Source: Lichenicoccus roseus
Lineage (GTDB): Bacteria; Pseudomonadota; Alphaproteobacteria; Acetobacterales; Acetobacteraceae
Direction of reading: 5' to 3'
Assembly: GCF_005844085.1 (NCBI RefSeq)
Contig: NZ_VCDI01000002.1
Span: 124,001 to 188,000, forward strand
DNA length: 64,000 nt
Made by a program: the position numbers and the translations under genes. This document shows positions 6,736 through 16,600 of the stretch, one piece after another (position 1 is the stretch's first letter; every line of letters starts with the position of its first letter). The notes beneath the pieces were generated by a model. That model searched no databases. It was not told the DNA's origin and worked only from the letters and a program-made list of their open reading frames with translations.

Positions 6736-8253
6736 TCAGGGAAGGACCTCGCTCGGCAGGTGCCCCGCATGGTTCAGCCAGCCATGCTGCGCGAGGGTGT
6801 GCTGGGTCGTCACGTCGACCGGCAACTGCGTCGCGGTCAGCGGCACGCCCTGCCAGCCGGCGCCGAGAGCGGTGTACAGCGCCACCGCATCGGTCAGTTC
6901 GGCGAGATCGCCGAGTGCAGCGAGATCCTGCGACTGCAGGGTCGCCCGTTCCGCCGTCAGCACGTCGAGGAAGCCCACCAGTCCGGCGGCATACAGCCGA
7001 CGTGCGCGATCGAGCGCCAGCGCGTTGTCGGCGGCGGCGCGTCGCAGGGTGACGTCGCGCAGGCGGTCGTTGCGATAGGCGACCAGCCGGTCCTCGACCT
7101 CGCGGAAGGCGGTCAGCACGGTCTGGCGGTACGCAAGTCGTCCGGCCTCCGCCTCGGCACGGGCCTGGCGCACCTGCGCGCTCAGCCTGCCACCATGATA
7201 CAGCGGCTGCGCGGCGCTGAGCACGAGCTGGAAGGCCAGGCTGTCGGCTGCCAGCAGCTCGTGGATCATGCTGGACTGCAACCCCAGCGAGAGCGGCAGC
7301 GAGAAGTCTGGATAGAGCTGCGCGACCGCCACCCCGATGCGCGCGGTGGCCTCGGCGTATTGCCGCTCGGCACGCCTGATGTCCGGCCGGTTGGCGATCA
7401 CCATCGACGGCAGCGTCACCGGAAGTGCCGGCACGGTCGGATACGGCGCCGGCGTCTCGAGCATTGCCTCGACACTGCCGGGCATCTCGCCCAGCAGCAC
7501 GCCGATCGCGTGGGCCAGCTGGGCGACGCGCGTCTGCAGCGGCGGCAGCGAGGATTGCTCGGTTTCCAGCTCGGCCTGCGCCTGCGCCACCTGCAGGTTG
7601 GTGCCGAGGCCCTCGGTGAACACGCGGTTGGCCAGGTCCAGCGCCTGCCGCGCCGTCTTGATGTTCTGCCGCGCGATCGCGATCTGGCGCTGGGTGGCGC
7701 GCAGGGTGACGTAGTCGTCCACGAGTTCGCCGAGGATCGCCACCAGCATGCCGCGACGCGCCTCGATGTCGGCGCCGAGCTCATCGTCCTGCGCCTCGAT
7801 GGAGCGGCGTATGCGCCCGAACACGTCGAGCTCCCAGCTGGCGCTGAAACCGGGCGCCCACAACCGGTTGCTCGACGAGATGCCGGGCAATGGCGGGTAT
7901 TGCAGCGTGGTCGAGAAGCGCTGGATGCCGGCCTGGTCCACCGTATCGACCTGCGGCGCCAGCTGGGCGGCAACCTCGTCGCGCACGTCATGCGCCGACA
8001 GCAGTCGCTGGCCGGCGATCTGCAGGTCGAGGTTGCCGTCGATGGCGCGTTGCACGAGCTGGTCGAGGATCGGATCGTTGAACGCCGCCCACCAGGCGCG
8101 CAGCTGGTCGCGCGTGCGAGCCAGCTCTTCCGGCGTGGCCGGATGCTCGGTCCAGTTGCCGGGCACATCCGTGCGCGGCGGCCTGTAGTCGGGCCCGAGC
8201 ATGCAGCCGGTCAGCAATCCGCCGGCCAGCACGACCTCGATGATGCGCCTCAT
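6736..8253 (-). CDS. NodT/OprM-type outer-membrane efflux lipoprotein
   Basis: The 505-residue protein begins MRRIIEVVLAGGLLTGC, a lipoprotein signal with lipobox LTGC, then MLGPDYRPPRTDVPGNW, the typical NodT start. Two repeated outer-membrane efflux (OEP) halves follow, with coiled-coil elements such as QIAIARQNIKTARQALDLA and GTNLQVAQAQAELETEQSSL, and MVIANRPDIRRAERQYAEAT, the conserved RPDI(R/A)xAE motif. It forms the trimeric channel completing the tripartite pump made by the HlyD protein and the FUSC pump. ATG at 8253 is preferred over an upstream frame because it opens the lipoprotein signal and lies 11 bases after the HlyD stop. This is the last gene of the efflux operon. Confidence 0.92.
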   Translation of the reverse strand: MRRIIEVVLAGGLLTGCMLGPDYRPPRTDVPGNWTEHPATPEELARTRDQLRAWWAAFNDPILDQLVQRAIDGNLDLQIAGQRLLSAHDVRDEVAAQLAPQVDTVDQAGIQRFSTTLQYPPLPGISSSNRLWAPGFSASWELDVFGRIRRSIEAQDDELGADIEARRGMLVAILGELVDDYVTLRATQRQIAIARQNIKTARQALDLANRVFTEGLGTNLQVAQAQAELETEQSSLPPLQTRVAQLAHAIGVLLGEMPGSVEAMLETPAPYPTVPALPVTLPSMVIANRPDIRRAERQYAEATARIGVAVAQLYPDFSLPLSLGLQSSMIHELLAADSLAFQLVLSAAQPLYHGGRLSAQVRQARAEAEAGRLAYRQTVLTAFREVEDRLVAYRNDRLRDVTLRRAAADNALALDRARRLYAAGLVGFLDVLTAERATLQSQDLAALGDLAELTDAVALYTALGAGWQGVPLTATQLPVDVTTQHTLAQHGWLNHAGHLPSEVLP

Positions 8254-8264
8254 CACGGCGCCGC

Positions 8265-9185
8265 TCAGAGATGGTCCTCGAACCAGGAGCCCAGCCGTGC
8301 ATGATTGCGATCCGCCTCGCGCCCGATGCTCACCGAGCATGTCATGCCTGCGGCCAGCGTGATGCCGGCGGGAACCTGGTCGATATGGATGCGCACCGGG
8401 ATGCGCTGCGCCAGCCGCACCCAGGTGAAGACCGGGCTGACATCCTGCAGGCCGAGCCGGTCCGGATTGCCGTTCTGGTCGTTGATGCCGCGCGTGATGC
8501 TCTCGACATGGCCCGAGAGCAGCGCGTCGTAACCCATCAGCTTCATGCGCGCCGGCTCGCCGACATGCACGCCCTGCAGCTTGGTCTCCTCGAAATAGCC
8601 GTAGATCCAGAAACTGTCGGAATCGAGCACCGCGAGACGCGGCTGGCCGGCATTGACGTAGTCGCCGTTGCGCAACAGCAGGTTGGTGACGTAGCCGTTG
8701 ACCGGTGCATACAAAGTGGCCCGGGCAAGGTTGAGCTGCGCGAGATCCACCGAAGCCTGCGCGGAATCGACCGCCGCCTGCGCGGTGTCGGCGACACTGG
8801 TGAAGCGCTCGCGCTCCTCGGCGGAGACGATGCCGCTGAGCCCCTGCCGGCGCCTGGCGTCCGACTGCCGCAGCCGCAGATCCTCGCGCGCGGTCTCGAG
8901 CTGTGCCTGCGCCTGCGCGATGGCGATGCGGAAGCGCACCGGATCGATCACGAACAACGCATCGCCGCGATGCACGAACTGGTTGTCGTGCACCAGCAGC
9001 TCGGTGACGGTGCCGGACACCTCCGGGGCGACATCCACCACGTAGGCGCGCACGCGGCCGTCCCGGGTCCAGGGTGCCACCATGTAGGTGCGCCAGAGCG
9101 CGGCGCCGAGCCAGACGGCCAGGGCGACCATCGCCAGGGTGATCGCGACGCGTATCGCGCCGCGCAACAGGGACAGGACCAGCAT
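8265..9185 (-). CDS. HlyD-family periplasmic adaptor (AaeA/EmrA-like)
   Basis: The 306-residue protein has a single N-terminal membrane helix (about 10-33), then the biotinyl-lipoyl-like half motif APEVSGTVTELLVHDNQFV followed by RGDALFVIDPVRF. A helical hairpin (about 85-160) with Ala/Gln/Arg-rich heptads comes next, and the second half motif ATLYAPVNGYVTNLLLRNGD. The end GITLAAGMTCSVSI fits the beta-barrel and membrane-proximal domains of adaptors. The short hairpin and partner genes match the p-hydroxybenzoate/fusaric-acid efflux adaptor AaeA. It links the FUSC pump in the inner membrane to the NodT channel. Genes upstream and downstream are 15 and 11 bases away, so the operon is tight. 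Confidence 0.9.
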   Translation of the reverse strand: MLVLSLLRGAIRVAITLAMVALAVWLGAALWRTYMVAPWTRDGRVRAYVVDVAPEVSGTVTELLVHDNQFVHRGDALFVIDPVRFRIAIAQAQAQLETAREDLRLRQSDARRRQGLSGIVSAEERERFTSVADTAQAAVDSAQASVDLAQLNLARATLYAPVNGYVTNLLLRNGDYVNAGQPRLAVLDSDSFWIYGYFEETKLQGVHVGEPARMKLMGYDALLSGHVESITRGINDQNGNPDRLGLQDVSPVFTWVRLAQRIPVRIHIDQVPAGITLAAGMTCSVSIGREADRNHARLGSWFEDHL

Positions 9186-9200
9186 CGGACGCCTAATCTC

Positions 9201-9395
9201 TCAGACCAGCAGGACGAGCAGCGACAGCACGCTCAGGTAGAGCGCCACCTCGAACAGGGCGAGGTGCCAGACCAGGCGCATGAAGCCGATCCGCCACATC
9301 ACCGTGCGCAGCAGCAGCGTGATCGGCAGCGCCGCCAGCGCATAAAGCACGATCGGCGCGAACAGCACGCCGTCGAGGTTCGCCTCGCTGAGCAT
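9201..9395 (-). CDS. DUF1656 small membrane protein (AaeX-like)
   Basis: The 64-residue protein begins MLSEANLDGVLFAPIVLYALAA and has two hydrophobic segments, about 12-30 and 42-62, separated by RTVMWRIGFMRLVWH. Size, the FAPIV/L motif and position between the FUSC pump and the HlyD adaptor identify it as DUF1656, the family of AaeX. Its role in the pump is not known; it is probably a small accessory subunit in the inner membrane. The ATG at 9395 overlaps the FUSC stop codon by one base (TGATG), so translation is likely coupled. Confidence 0.88.
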   Translation of the reverse strand: MLSEANLDGVLFAPIVLYALAALPITLLLRTVMWRIGFMRLVWHLALFEVALYLSVLSLLVLLV

Positions 9396-11542
9396 CAGGC
9401 GCGCCTCTCCCCGGCCTGCAGGGAGGGACCGAAGTAGACGAAGAAGTCCGGCACCGCCTCGATCAGCACCGACAGCTCGTGCAGGATGGCGGCGAGGCGG
9501 CGGGCGCCCGGACTGTCGTCGGGCAGCACGATCCGCGCCGCCGTTCCGGTCGCACGCGCCGCATCGTGCGGATCCCGCCGCAGCCGTCCGATGGCGTCCA
9601 GCGCGTCGCGGATCGACGCCCTGGCGGGCGCGCCGAGCTCGGTCTGCAGCAGCAGCCGGCGCAGCCGCAGGACGTCGCAGCCGATCTCGACGGCGATGAA
9701 GGCGCTGTCGACGATGTCGCGGCGCGGGGGGCCGGGCATCGCCTGCACGCGCTGCATCAGACGCAGGGTCTTCTGCATCTGCATGTTCTCCCACACCTCG
9801 TGCCCCGGTGGCCGGCGTCCGGTGCCGAGCCGGGCGACGGCGCGGGCGAGCGAGGCGACCAGGCGCTCGATGTCGCGCACCGGGTTCGGCGGCAGCAGCG
9901 CCCGGAACACCACCACCAGCGCGGCGGTGCCGATGATGAAGGCAAGCCAGCCGTTGACGAGCGCGATGTCGTCGAAGCGGATCGGGTTGCCGACGCTGAT
10001 CATGGCATTGAAGAACACCACGTAGCCGAACGCCTTGAGGCCGTGGCGTGGATGAAACTGCAGCCAGATGCCGGGCAGCAATGCGATCGCAAGGCTTGCG
10101 AGCAGCAGAGGAAAGCCGGTGATCTGCGGCAGCATCAGCGTCTCGCAGACGTAGCTGGCCGGGATCGCCAGCAGCGTACCGAGGGCGAAGTCGATACTGG
10201 CGCGCGACGCGCTCGGGTTGGTCGCCAGCAGGCAGGCGGCGGGCACCAGGTAGGCGAGCAGGGTCGGCCCCGAGGGCCACCGGGTCACATACCAGAACAG
10301 GCAGCCGAGCATGGTCACGATGAAGCCGCGCAGGCCGTTGCGCAGCGCGGTCGGCCAGTCGAGAAAGGGCCGCAGCCGGACTTGTTGCCGCCTGGTGGTT
10401 GGCGAGGGGTGGTCGGACAGTCGGCTGACGGTCTCGTGCAGGCGGTCGAGCAGGTCGTGCGTGCGCTCGATGGCGCCGAGCTGTTCGAGGTCGTCGCGCC
10501 CGGGGGCTGGAATGCCGCCGCCCTCGCGTCTCGCCGCCAGCCGGTCACGCGCCGCGGCAAGGCCGGCCAGCAGTTGCGGCGCCTCGGTCTCCGTGTAGGA
10601 CCCCAGGGCGGCGATGGCCTCGTCGGCGCCGGTCATCGCCTCGGCGGCGTGGCGCAGCCGGTGATGCAGCGGATGCAGCGAGGCAAGGGTCCCGAGCAGG
10701 CTGGCGACGCCCGCGCGCAGCCGTCCGGCACGGCGGGCGACCTCGGTGCTGTCGGCGGCGGCGTATTCGATGATCTCGAGCAGGCCGTTCGCCTGCGTGA
10801 TCAGGGTGCCGCGATAGTCATAGAAGGATTCCGGCAACGCCCCCGGCCGGGTCGTGCCGGCGTGCGTGGCCAGCGCGGCGGCTGCATCGTCGCGCTCGGC
10901 GGCCGGAGGCGGCTGCACGCGGAAGAAGCCCTGGGCATCGGCGAGGGCCGCGGCAGTGTTCCGGATGGTCGCGCGAGTGGCGTCGGCGAGGCGGGACGGC
11001 GGGCGCACCGCCGTCAGCAGGAATACCAGCGCCGCCGAGGCGATGCCGACGGAGACCGCAGACAGCCTGGACAGCGCGCTCAGGAACACCGTCTCGGGAT
11101 GCGCGAAGGCGGAGGCGCAGACGATGATGATGGTGTAGCCGGCGAGCACCGCGCCGTATGCCTTGAAGAAGCGCAGCAGGGTCGAGAACACGCAGGCGGC
11201 GCCGATCCAGAGCGACAGCGCGAGGTAGAACAGGATCGGCGATTGCGCGAAGGCCGCCATCAGCAGGATTGCCGCCGAGGCGCCGATGAAGGTGCCCAGC
11301 AGGCGCCAGAGGCTCTTGGAGACGAGTGCGCCGCTGACCGGGTTGGCCACGATCAGCACGGTGATCACCGAGGAAAGCGGCGCCTGCAGCTGCAAGGCAA
11401 ACGCGACGTAGAGCGCAACCCCGATCGCGGTCAGCGTCCGCAGGCAGTACAGCATGGTCGGGCCGTGCTGCCGGAACGGGACGATGTCGTGGATGAGGTT
11501 GCGCCAGGACAGGAGGGCAGGCGCGGGGCGGGGCAGCGTCAT
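9395..11542 (-). CDS. FUSC-family aromatic acid/fusaric acid efflux pump (AaeB-like)
   Basis: The 715-residue protein has the duplicated layout of the FUSC/ArAE family: a first block of membrane helices (about 30-180, with VALYVAFALQLQAPLSSVI), a soluble helical region (about 190-385), a second membrane block (about 395-530, with NGLRGFIVTMLGCLFWYVTR) and a cytoplasmic C-terminal domain. The family exports aromatic carboxylic acids, fusaric acid and related compounds, working with an HlyD adaptor. The adjacent MarR regulator, DUF1656, HlyD and NodT genes complete the system. Its ATG overlaps the MarR gene's stop (ATGA), so it is translated from the same message. The substrate is not determined by sequence. 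Confidence 0.9.
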   Translation of the reverse strand: MTLPRPAPALLSWRNLIHDIVPFRQHGPTMLYCLRTLTAIGVALYVAFALQLQAPLSSVITVLIVANPVSGALVSKSLWRLLGTFIGASAAILLMAAFAQSPILFYLALSLWIGAACVFSTLLRFFKAYGAVLAGYTIIIVCASAFAHPETVFLSALSRLSAVSVGIASAALVFLLTAVRPPSRLADATRATIRNTAAALADAQGFFRVQPPPAAERDDAAAALATHAGTTRPGALPESFYDYRGTLITQANGLLEIIEYAAADSTEVARRAGRLRAGVASLLGTLASLHPLHHRLRHAAEAMTGADEAIAALGSYTETEAPQLLAGLAAARDRLAARREGGGIPAPGRDDLEQLGAIERTHDLLDRLHETVSRLSDHPSPTTRRQQVRLRPFLDWPTALRNGLRGFIVTMLGCLFWYVTRWPSGPTLLAYLVPAACLLATNPSASRASIDFALGTLLAIPASYVCETLMLPQITGFPLLLASLAIALLPGIWLQFHPRHGLKAFGYVVFFNAMISVGNPIRFDDIALVNGWLAFIIGTAALVVVFRALLPPNPVRDIERLVASLARAVARLGTGRRPPGHEVWENMQMQKTLRLMQRVQAMPGPPRRDIVDSAFIAVEIGCDVLRLRRLLLQTELGAPARASIRDALDAIGRLRRDPHDAARATGTAARIVLPDDSPGARRLAAILHELSVLIEAVPDFFVYFGPSLQAGERRA

Positions 11543-12015
11543 GAACGCTGCCGATCGTCCGGCGCATCATCGGCCGGCCGCTGCAGCATGGCGCGCTCGA
11601 TGCGGTCGAAGATGGAGGCGCACAGCCGCCGCTCGTCCTCGCTGACCGCCGCCAGCACGCGGGTGCCGACCGCCTCGCAGACCGCATAGACCTGCCGGTA
11701 CAGATTTGCGCCGGCCGGGGTCACGCTGATCCGTTTCGAGCGCCGGTCGAGCACGTCGCCGACGCGCTCGATCAGGCCGCCCTGCTCGAGCCGGTCGAGC
11801 AGCCGCACCAGCGAGGTGCTTTCGATGTCGAGAGCGCGCGCCAGATCGGTCTGCCGCGCCGGCGCCTCCATCTGGCCCAGCATCAGGATGGGCCGCCAGG
11901 TGGCCTCGGTGAGGCCGAAATGGCGTAGTTCGAGATCGACCTCGCGACGCCAGCCGGCGCCGAGCCGCGACATGCGCCGGCCGAACTCCACCATCCCGAT
12001 GCTGTCGCCGCACAT
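11539..12015 (-). CDS. MarR-family transcriptional regulator of the efflux operon
   Basis: The chosen ATG at 12015 gives 158 residues, the normal MarR length; the frame is open further upstream and ATGs at about 12054 and 12063 are possible, but no start has a clear ribosome site. The winged helix-turn-helix is easy to see: TEATWRPILMLGQMEAP, RQTDLARALDIESTSLVRLL and DRLEQGGLIERVGD, followed by the DRRSKRISVTPAG wing. The protein should bind DNA as a dimer and release it on binding an aromatic ligand. It heads the operon and overlaps the FUSC gene by four bases, so it most likely represses its own operon from the divergent region before the stress-protein gene. Confidence 0.88.
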   Translation of the reverse strand: MCGDSIGMVEFGRRMSRLGAGWRREVDLELRHFGLTEATWRPILMLGQMEAPARQTDLARALDIESTSLVRLLDRLEQGGLIERVGDVLDRRSKRISVTPAGANLYRQVYAVCEAVGTRVLAAVSEDERRLCASIFDRIERAMLQRPADDAPDDRQRS

Positions 12016-12151
12016 GCCGAAGGCTATAGCGCGACGGATAGGAAGTCTCCACATGATATGCATGCTCGCCACTCGGCCAGGCGACCGCCACGTGCTTGAT
12101 CTTTCGTCGTTCAGGCTTATCACAACATCCAACCTCTCCCGGGAGCCGTCC

Positions 12152-12973
12152 ATGCGCAGGATCCTTGTGCCGTTACCCGGTCCGGAGGAGGCGGAGGCGC
12201 TGCTCGACATCGCGCTGCATCTCGCCGCTCCGACCGGCGCCCAGATCGAGGTCGCCTACGTGCCCGACCCGCTCGACGAGCCGGAACCGGGACCGGTGCC
12301 GGCCGATGCCGAGGGGGGATCGCTGCCGGCCCTCTACGAACGCTGGGCGCGCCGCGTATCGGCGGGCCACCGGATCGCCACCGCCTGGCAGGTGATCCCG
12401 GATGGCGTGGTGTATGCGAGCGCGGCGCTCGGCCGTGCCTGCGACCTGATGGTGACGCGCTCCGCCGGGCGTCTGGTCAGCGAGGACGGCATCCTGGCCG
12501 CGACCCGTGGCGAGCGCGGCTTCCGGGATGCGCTGCTGGCCTCCGGACGCGCCGTGCTGCTGGCGCCGATGGCACGCATCGATCCGGCATCCCTGCTTGA
12601 GACCGTGGTTGTCGCCTGGGACGGCAGCGCCGGAGCCTCGCATGCGCTGGCGCAGTCGTTGCCGCTGCTGGCGCGGGCGCGGCGGGTGCGGGTGGTGGTG
12701 ATCGGCCGCAACACGGTGGGCGAGCAGGCGCGCGAGGCGATCCTGTCCTATGCGAGGCTGTGGAACGACGACGCGGCGCTGCTGGTGCAGGACAATGCAC
12801 ACCGCCAGACCGGCCGCGGCCTCCTGGACACGATGCGCCGGGAACGGGCGAGCCTGGTGGTGATGGGCGTCTGCGGCCGCTCGCACCCACCCGGCAGCAC
12901 CGGGACGGCGCTGGGAGGGACGCTGCTCAAGGTGATCGAGGACGGCCGCATCCCGATCCTGACGGCGACCTGA
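12152..12973 (+). CDS. Universal stress protein family protein, tandem UspA domains
   Basis: The 273-residue product has two Usp-like halves. The first opens MRRILVPLPGPEEAEALLDI and looks degenerate. The second opens TVVVAWDGSAGASHALAQSL, with VVIGRNTVGEQAREAILSYA in its middle, and ends VVMGVCGRSHPPGSTGTAL followed by GGTLLKVIEDGRIPIL. The family's ATP-binding motif is usually G-2x-G-9x-G-(S/T); the second half keeps a stretched form of it. These cytoplasmic proteins are induced by stress and bind nucleotides. ATG at 12152 is preceded by GGGAG 8 bases upstream. It is divergent from the MarR gene, and the intergenic operator could influence both. Confidence 0.85.
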   Translation: MRRILVPLPGPEEAEALLDIALHLAAPTGAQIEVAYVPDPLDEPEPGPVPADAEGGSLPALYERWARRVSAGHRIATAWQVIPDGVVYASAALGRACDLMVTRSAGRLVSEDGILAATRGERGFRDALLASGRAVLLAPMARIDPASLLETVVVAWDGSAGASHALAQSLPLLARARRVRVVVIGRNTVGEQAREAILSYARLWNDDAALLVQDNAHRQTGRGLLDTMRRERASLVVMGVCGRSHPPGSTGTALGGTLLKVIEDGRIPILTAT

Positions 12974-12987
12974 TCGGGCGTCCGAGG

Positions 12988-13258
12988 ATGTGGGCACCGC
13001 AAGCCGGCGTCGCCAAGGAGCTCGAAGCCGGGGAAGTCGTGCGGTGGGCCGGTACACCACCGATGCTGCCGAAGCTCGTGCGCCAGATCTGGCAGATCTC
13101 GTTCGGGCTCTGCATGGCCGGATCGATCATCCATGGACGCGTGCAACGATCCCGGACAGCCGATGGCGTCGAACCCGGGTTCCATCGTGTTCATGGCGCT
13201 GTTCATCGGCACCGGGTTGTTCCTTGTCGTCGGCGACCTGAAAGCCCCTACCGCCTAA
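12988..13258 (+). pseudogene. Probable frameshifted small membrane protein (PH-like membrane family)
   Basis: Two overlapping frames appear to encode successive parts of one protein. Frame A from ATG 12988 reads ELEAGEVVRWAGTPPMLPK, then LVRQIWQISFGLCMAGSII, a membrane-helix-like stretch. At about 13131 it turns into sequence without bias, while frame B from 13133 continues NPGSIVFMALFIGTGLFLVV, a second membrane helix, and stops at 13258. The pattern E-x-GE-xxxW-x-G-xP followed by two helices resembles the N-terminus of small bacterial PH-domain membrane proteins. A single indel near 13131 would join the frames. Frame B also has its own ATG, so two very small proteins cannot be excluded. Confidence 0.35.
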
Positions 13259-13677
13259 TCAGGATCGCGGAAGCTCCGGTTTCGCTTTGTTGCCGAGCGG
13301 TGGCTCTTGGTCTCCAGCCTTCGCTGTCGCTCGCCGAAGGAGGGCCGGGTCGCTCGCCGCTTGACCGGCGGTTCCGCGGCCTCGCGGATCAGGGCCAGCA
13401 GGCGCTCGATCGCATCCTGCCGGTTGCGATCCTGCGAGCGATATTGCCGCGCGGTGATGACGATGACGCCGTCGCGCGTCACCCGCTGGCCGGCGAGCGC
13501 CTGCAGTCGCGCCTTGACCGGGTTCGGCAGCGACAGGGTGAACCGGGCATCGAAACGAAGCTGCGCGGCGGTCGCCACCTTGTTGACGTTCTGGCCGCCA
13601 GGGCCACCGGCCTGGATGAAGCTGATCTCGATCTCGCTCTCGTCGATGGAGAGGCCGTTGGCGATATCGAGGCGCAT
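13255..13677 (-). CDS. arfB: Alternative ribosome-rescue factor / peptidyl-tRNA hydrolase ArfB
   Basis: The 140-residue protein carries the catalytic GGQ motif in ISFIQAGGPGGQNVNKVATA, followed by QLRFDARFTLSLPNPVKARL and VIVITARQYRSQDRNRQDAI, and a basic C-terminal tail (PPVKRRATRPSF). This is the ArfB/YaeJ/ICT1 family: a release-factor-like domain 3 without codon-recognition domains, whose basic tail inserts into the empty mRNA channel of stalled ribosomes to hydrolyse peptidyl-tRNA. The start at 13677 overlaps the TGA of the upstream oxoprolinase gene (TGATG), giving tight coupling. The upstream in-frame extension encodes no conserved sequence. Its stop overlaps the end of the broken gene on the other strand. 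Confidence 0.92.
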   Translation of the reverse strand: MRLDIANGLSIDESEIEISFIQAGGPGGQNVNKVATAAQLRFDARFTLSLPNPVKARLQALAGQRVTRDGVIVITARQYRSQDRNRQDAIERLLALIREAAEPPVKRRATRPSFGERQRRLETKSHRSATKRNRSFRDPD

Positions 13678-16600
13678 CAGGGATTGCCATAGCCGCCGCC
13701 ACCCGGCGTGCGGACGCACAGCAGGTCGCCAGCCTGCAACTGCATCTGCGCGATGCCGCCGATCGGCTCGATGCTGCCATCGGCGCGCTCGATATGCTGC
13801 TCCCCGGGCAGGCCGGGCGCGCCGCCCCGCAGTCCGAAAGGGCCGCGCTCGCGCGACGAGGCGACCAGCACCGCGGTCATCGGCTGCAGGAAGCGCAACC
13901 GCCGTTCGACACCATCGCCGCCACGATGTGCGCCGATGCCGCCGGAGCCGCGCCGGATGGCGAACGCTTCCAGCCGCACCGGAAAGCGCCGTTCCAGCAC
14001 TTCGGGATCGGTCATCCGCGTATTGGTCATGTGGCTCTGCACCGCGCTGGCGCCATCGAAATCCGCCCCCGCGCCGCCACCGCCGCAGATGGTCTCGTAG
14101 TATTGCCGGGTGGCGTCACCGAACAGCAGGTTGTTCATGGTGCCCTGGCTGCTGGCCAGCCGGCCGAGGGCGCCGAGGAGTGCGACGCAGGCTGCCTGCG
14201 AGACCTCGGTGTTGCCGGCCACCACTGCGGCTCCGGGCGCCGGCGACAGGAAGCTGCCGGGCGGCATCACGATGCGCAGCGGCACCAGGCAGCCGTCGTT
14301 GAGAGGGATGTCGTCGCCGGCGAGGCAGCGGAACACGTACAGCACCACCGCGCGCACCACCGCCGGCGGCGCGTTGAAGTTGCCCGGATGCTGCGCCGAG
14401 GTGCCGGTGAAGTCGATCACCGCCTCGCGCGCCGCGCGGTCGATGCGGACCGCGACCTGCAGCGCGGAGCCGCCATCCATCCGCAGCCGGAACGCGCCAT
14501 CCTCGAGCCGGTCGATGGCGCGCCGCACGCTCTCCTCGGCATTGGCCATCACGTCGCGCATGGCCGTGCGCATGGAGTCGGTGCCGTGCCGGCGCATCGC
14601 AGCCTGAAGGGCGCGCGCGGCATGGGCGTTGGCGGCGACCTGGGCTGCGATATCGGCGACATTGACGTCCGGGCTGCGGGCCGGATACGGGCCGGCTGCA
14701 AGCAGGTCGCGGAACTCCCGCTCGCGCAGGACGCCGCTGGAGACGATCTGGAAATCGTCGATGACGACGCCCTCCTCGTCAAGCCGGCGCGAGAATGCGG
14801 GCGTCGAACCCGGCGTGATGCCGCCGATATCGGCGTGATGCCCGCGCGAGCCGACGAAGAACACCGGCGGCGCATCGGGATCGTCGAACACCGGCGTGAT
14901 GACGGTGATGTCCGGAAGATGCGTGCCGCCGTCGAACGGATTGTTGAGCGCGATCGCATCGCCGGGCCGCAGCGTGTCGCCGCGCCGACGCAGCACGGTG
15001 CGCACGCTCTCGCCCATCGCGCCGAGATGCACCGGAACGTGCGGCGCATTGGCGACCAGGCGTCCATCCTGGTCGAACAGCGCCACCGAGAAATCCAGCC
15101 GCTCGCGGATGTTGACGCTCTGCGCGGTGTTCTGCAGCACGCTGCCGGCCTGCTGCGCGATGGTCATGAACAGGTTGCGGAACAGCTCGACGCGCAGCGC
15201 GTCGGGATCGGCCTGTTGCGCCGTGGTGCCGTCCAGATGTTGCGTCGCGTCGCGTGTCAGCACCATGTCGTTGCGCGCGGTGATGGCGGCGCGCCATCCG
15301 GGCTCTATCACGGTCAACGCGTTGGCCTCGCTGACGAGTGCGGGGCCGTCGAGGATATCACCGGCGCACAGCGTGGCGCGGTCGAACAGCATCGCCTCGT
15401 GCACGTGGCCACCACTGCGGAACCGCACCGGCGTGAGCGGCTGCAACGAGGTACCGGCCGGGCGCGGCGAGGCAGCGGCGAGTGGCGGGGACGGCGCCGG
15501 CTCGGCCGCCTCGACCGCGACCGCGTCGACGATGATGCCGCCGGAGATGATGCCGGCAGGATGCGGATCGAAACCGAACCGCGCGCGGTGCTGCTCCAGG
15601 AAGCGCACCTCGATTTGCGGCAGTGTCTCGAGCGGCACCACCAGCACCGCATCCGAGCCGCTGCGGCGCAGATGCAGCCGCCGCGTCACAGTGGCCTCGG
15701 CGACATCCTGCTCGGCGAGCGCCGCCCGCGCCTCGCACTCGAGCGCGTATGCCAAGTGCAGCAGGTCGGGCAACGCATCTTCGTCCAGCGTCCGCTCGAC
15801 CGCCTGCTCGCGCAGTACCACACGGGCGGCCAGCGCCATGCCGAAGGCGGACAGCACCCCCGCCATCGGATGCACCAGCACCGTGCGCATGCCCAGCGCC
15901 TCGGCCACCAGGCAGGCATGCTGGCCGCCGGCGCCGCCGAAGCAGTGCAGGGCGTAGTCGCGGGGGTCCTCGCCGCGACGCACCGAGATCTCGCGGATCG
16001 CGTTGGCCATGTTGTCGACCGCGATGCGCAGGAAGCCTTCCGCCAGATCGTCCGGGTGCGGCCGGCTGCCGGTCGCATCGTCGATCTCGTCCGCCAACCC
16101 AGCGAAGCCGTCATGCACGGCGCGGGCGTCGAGCGGCGCGTCGCCGTTCGGGCCGAACAGGCGCGGGAAACGGTCGGGCACCAGCCGGCCGAGCGCGATG
16201 TTGGCGTCCGTGACGGTCAGCGGACCGCCGCGTCCGTAGCCGCGCGGACCGGGAGCGGCGCCGGCGCTGGCCGGTCCGACCCGCAGCCGGGAGCCGTCGA
16301 AGCGCAGGATGGAGCCGCCGCCGGCCGCCACCGTGTTGATCGCCAGCATCGGCACCCGCACCGGGATGCGCAGGCCGAGGCCGGCAATTCTGGTGTCGTA
16401 GCTGCGCTCGAATTGGCCGTCATAGAGTGCCACGTCGGTCGAGGTGCCACCCATGTCGAAGCTGATGACGCGAGGCAGCCCGGCCGCCTCGGCGGTGCGT
16501 GCGGCGCCGACGATGCCGCCGGCCGGTCCGGACAGGATCGCCTGGCAGCCGGTGAAGTGCGCGCCGTCGGCAAGGCCGCCGCTCGACTGCATGAACAGCA

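Noticed and set aside
9479-11689. A 736-codon open frame on the plus strand opposite the FUSC pump gene
   Set aside because: Composition is that of a shadow frame; the overlapping FUSC gene has a full family match.
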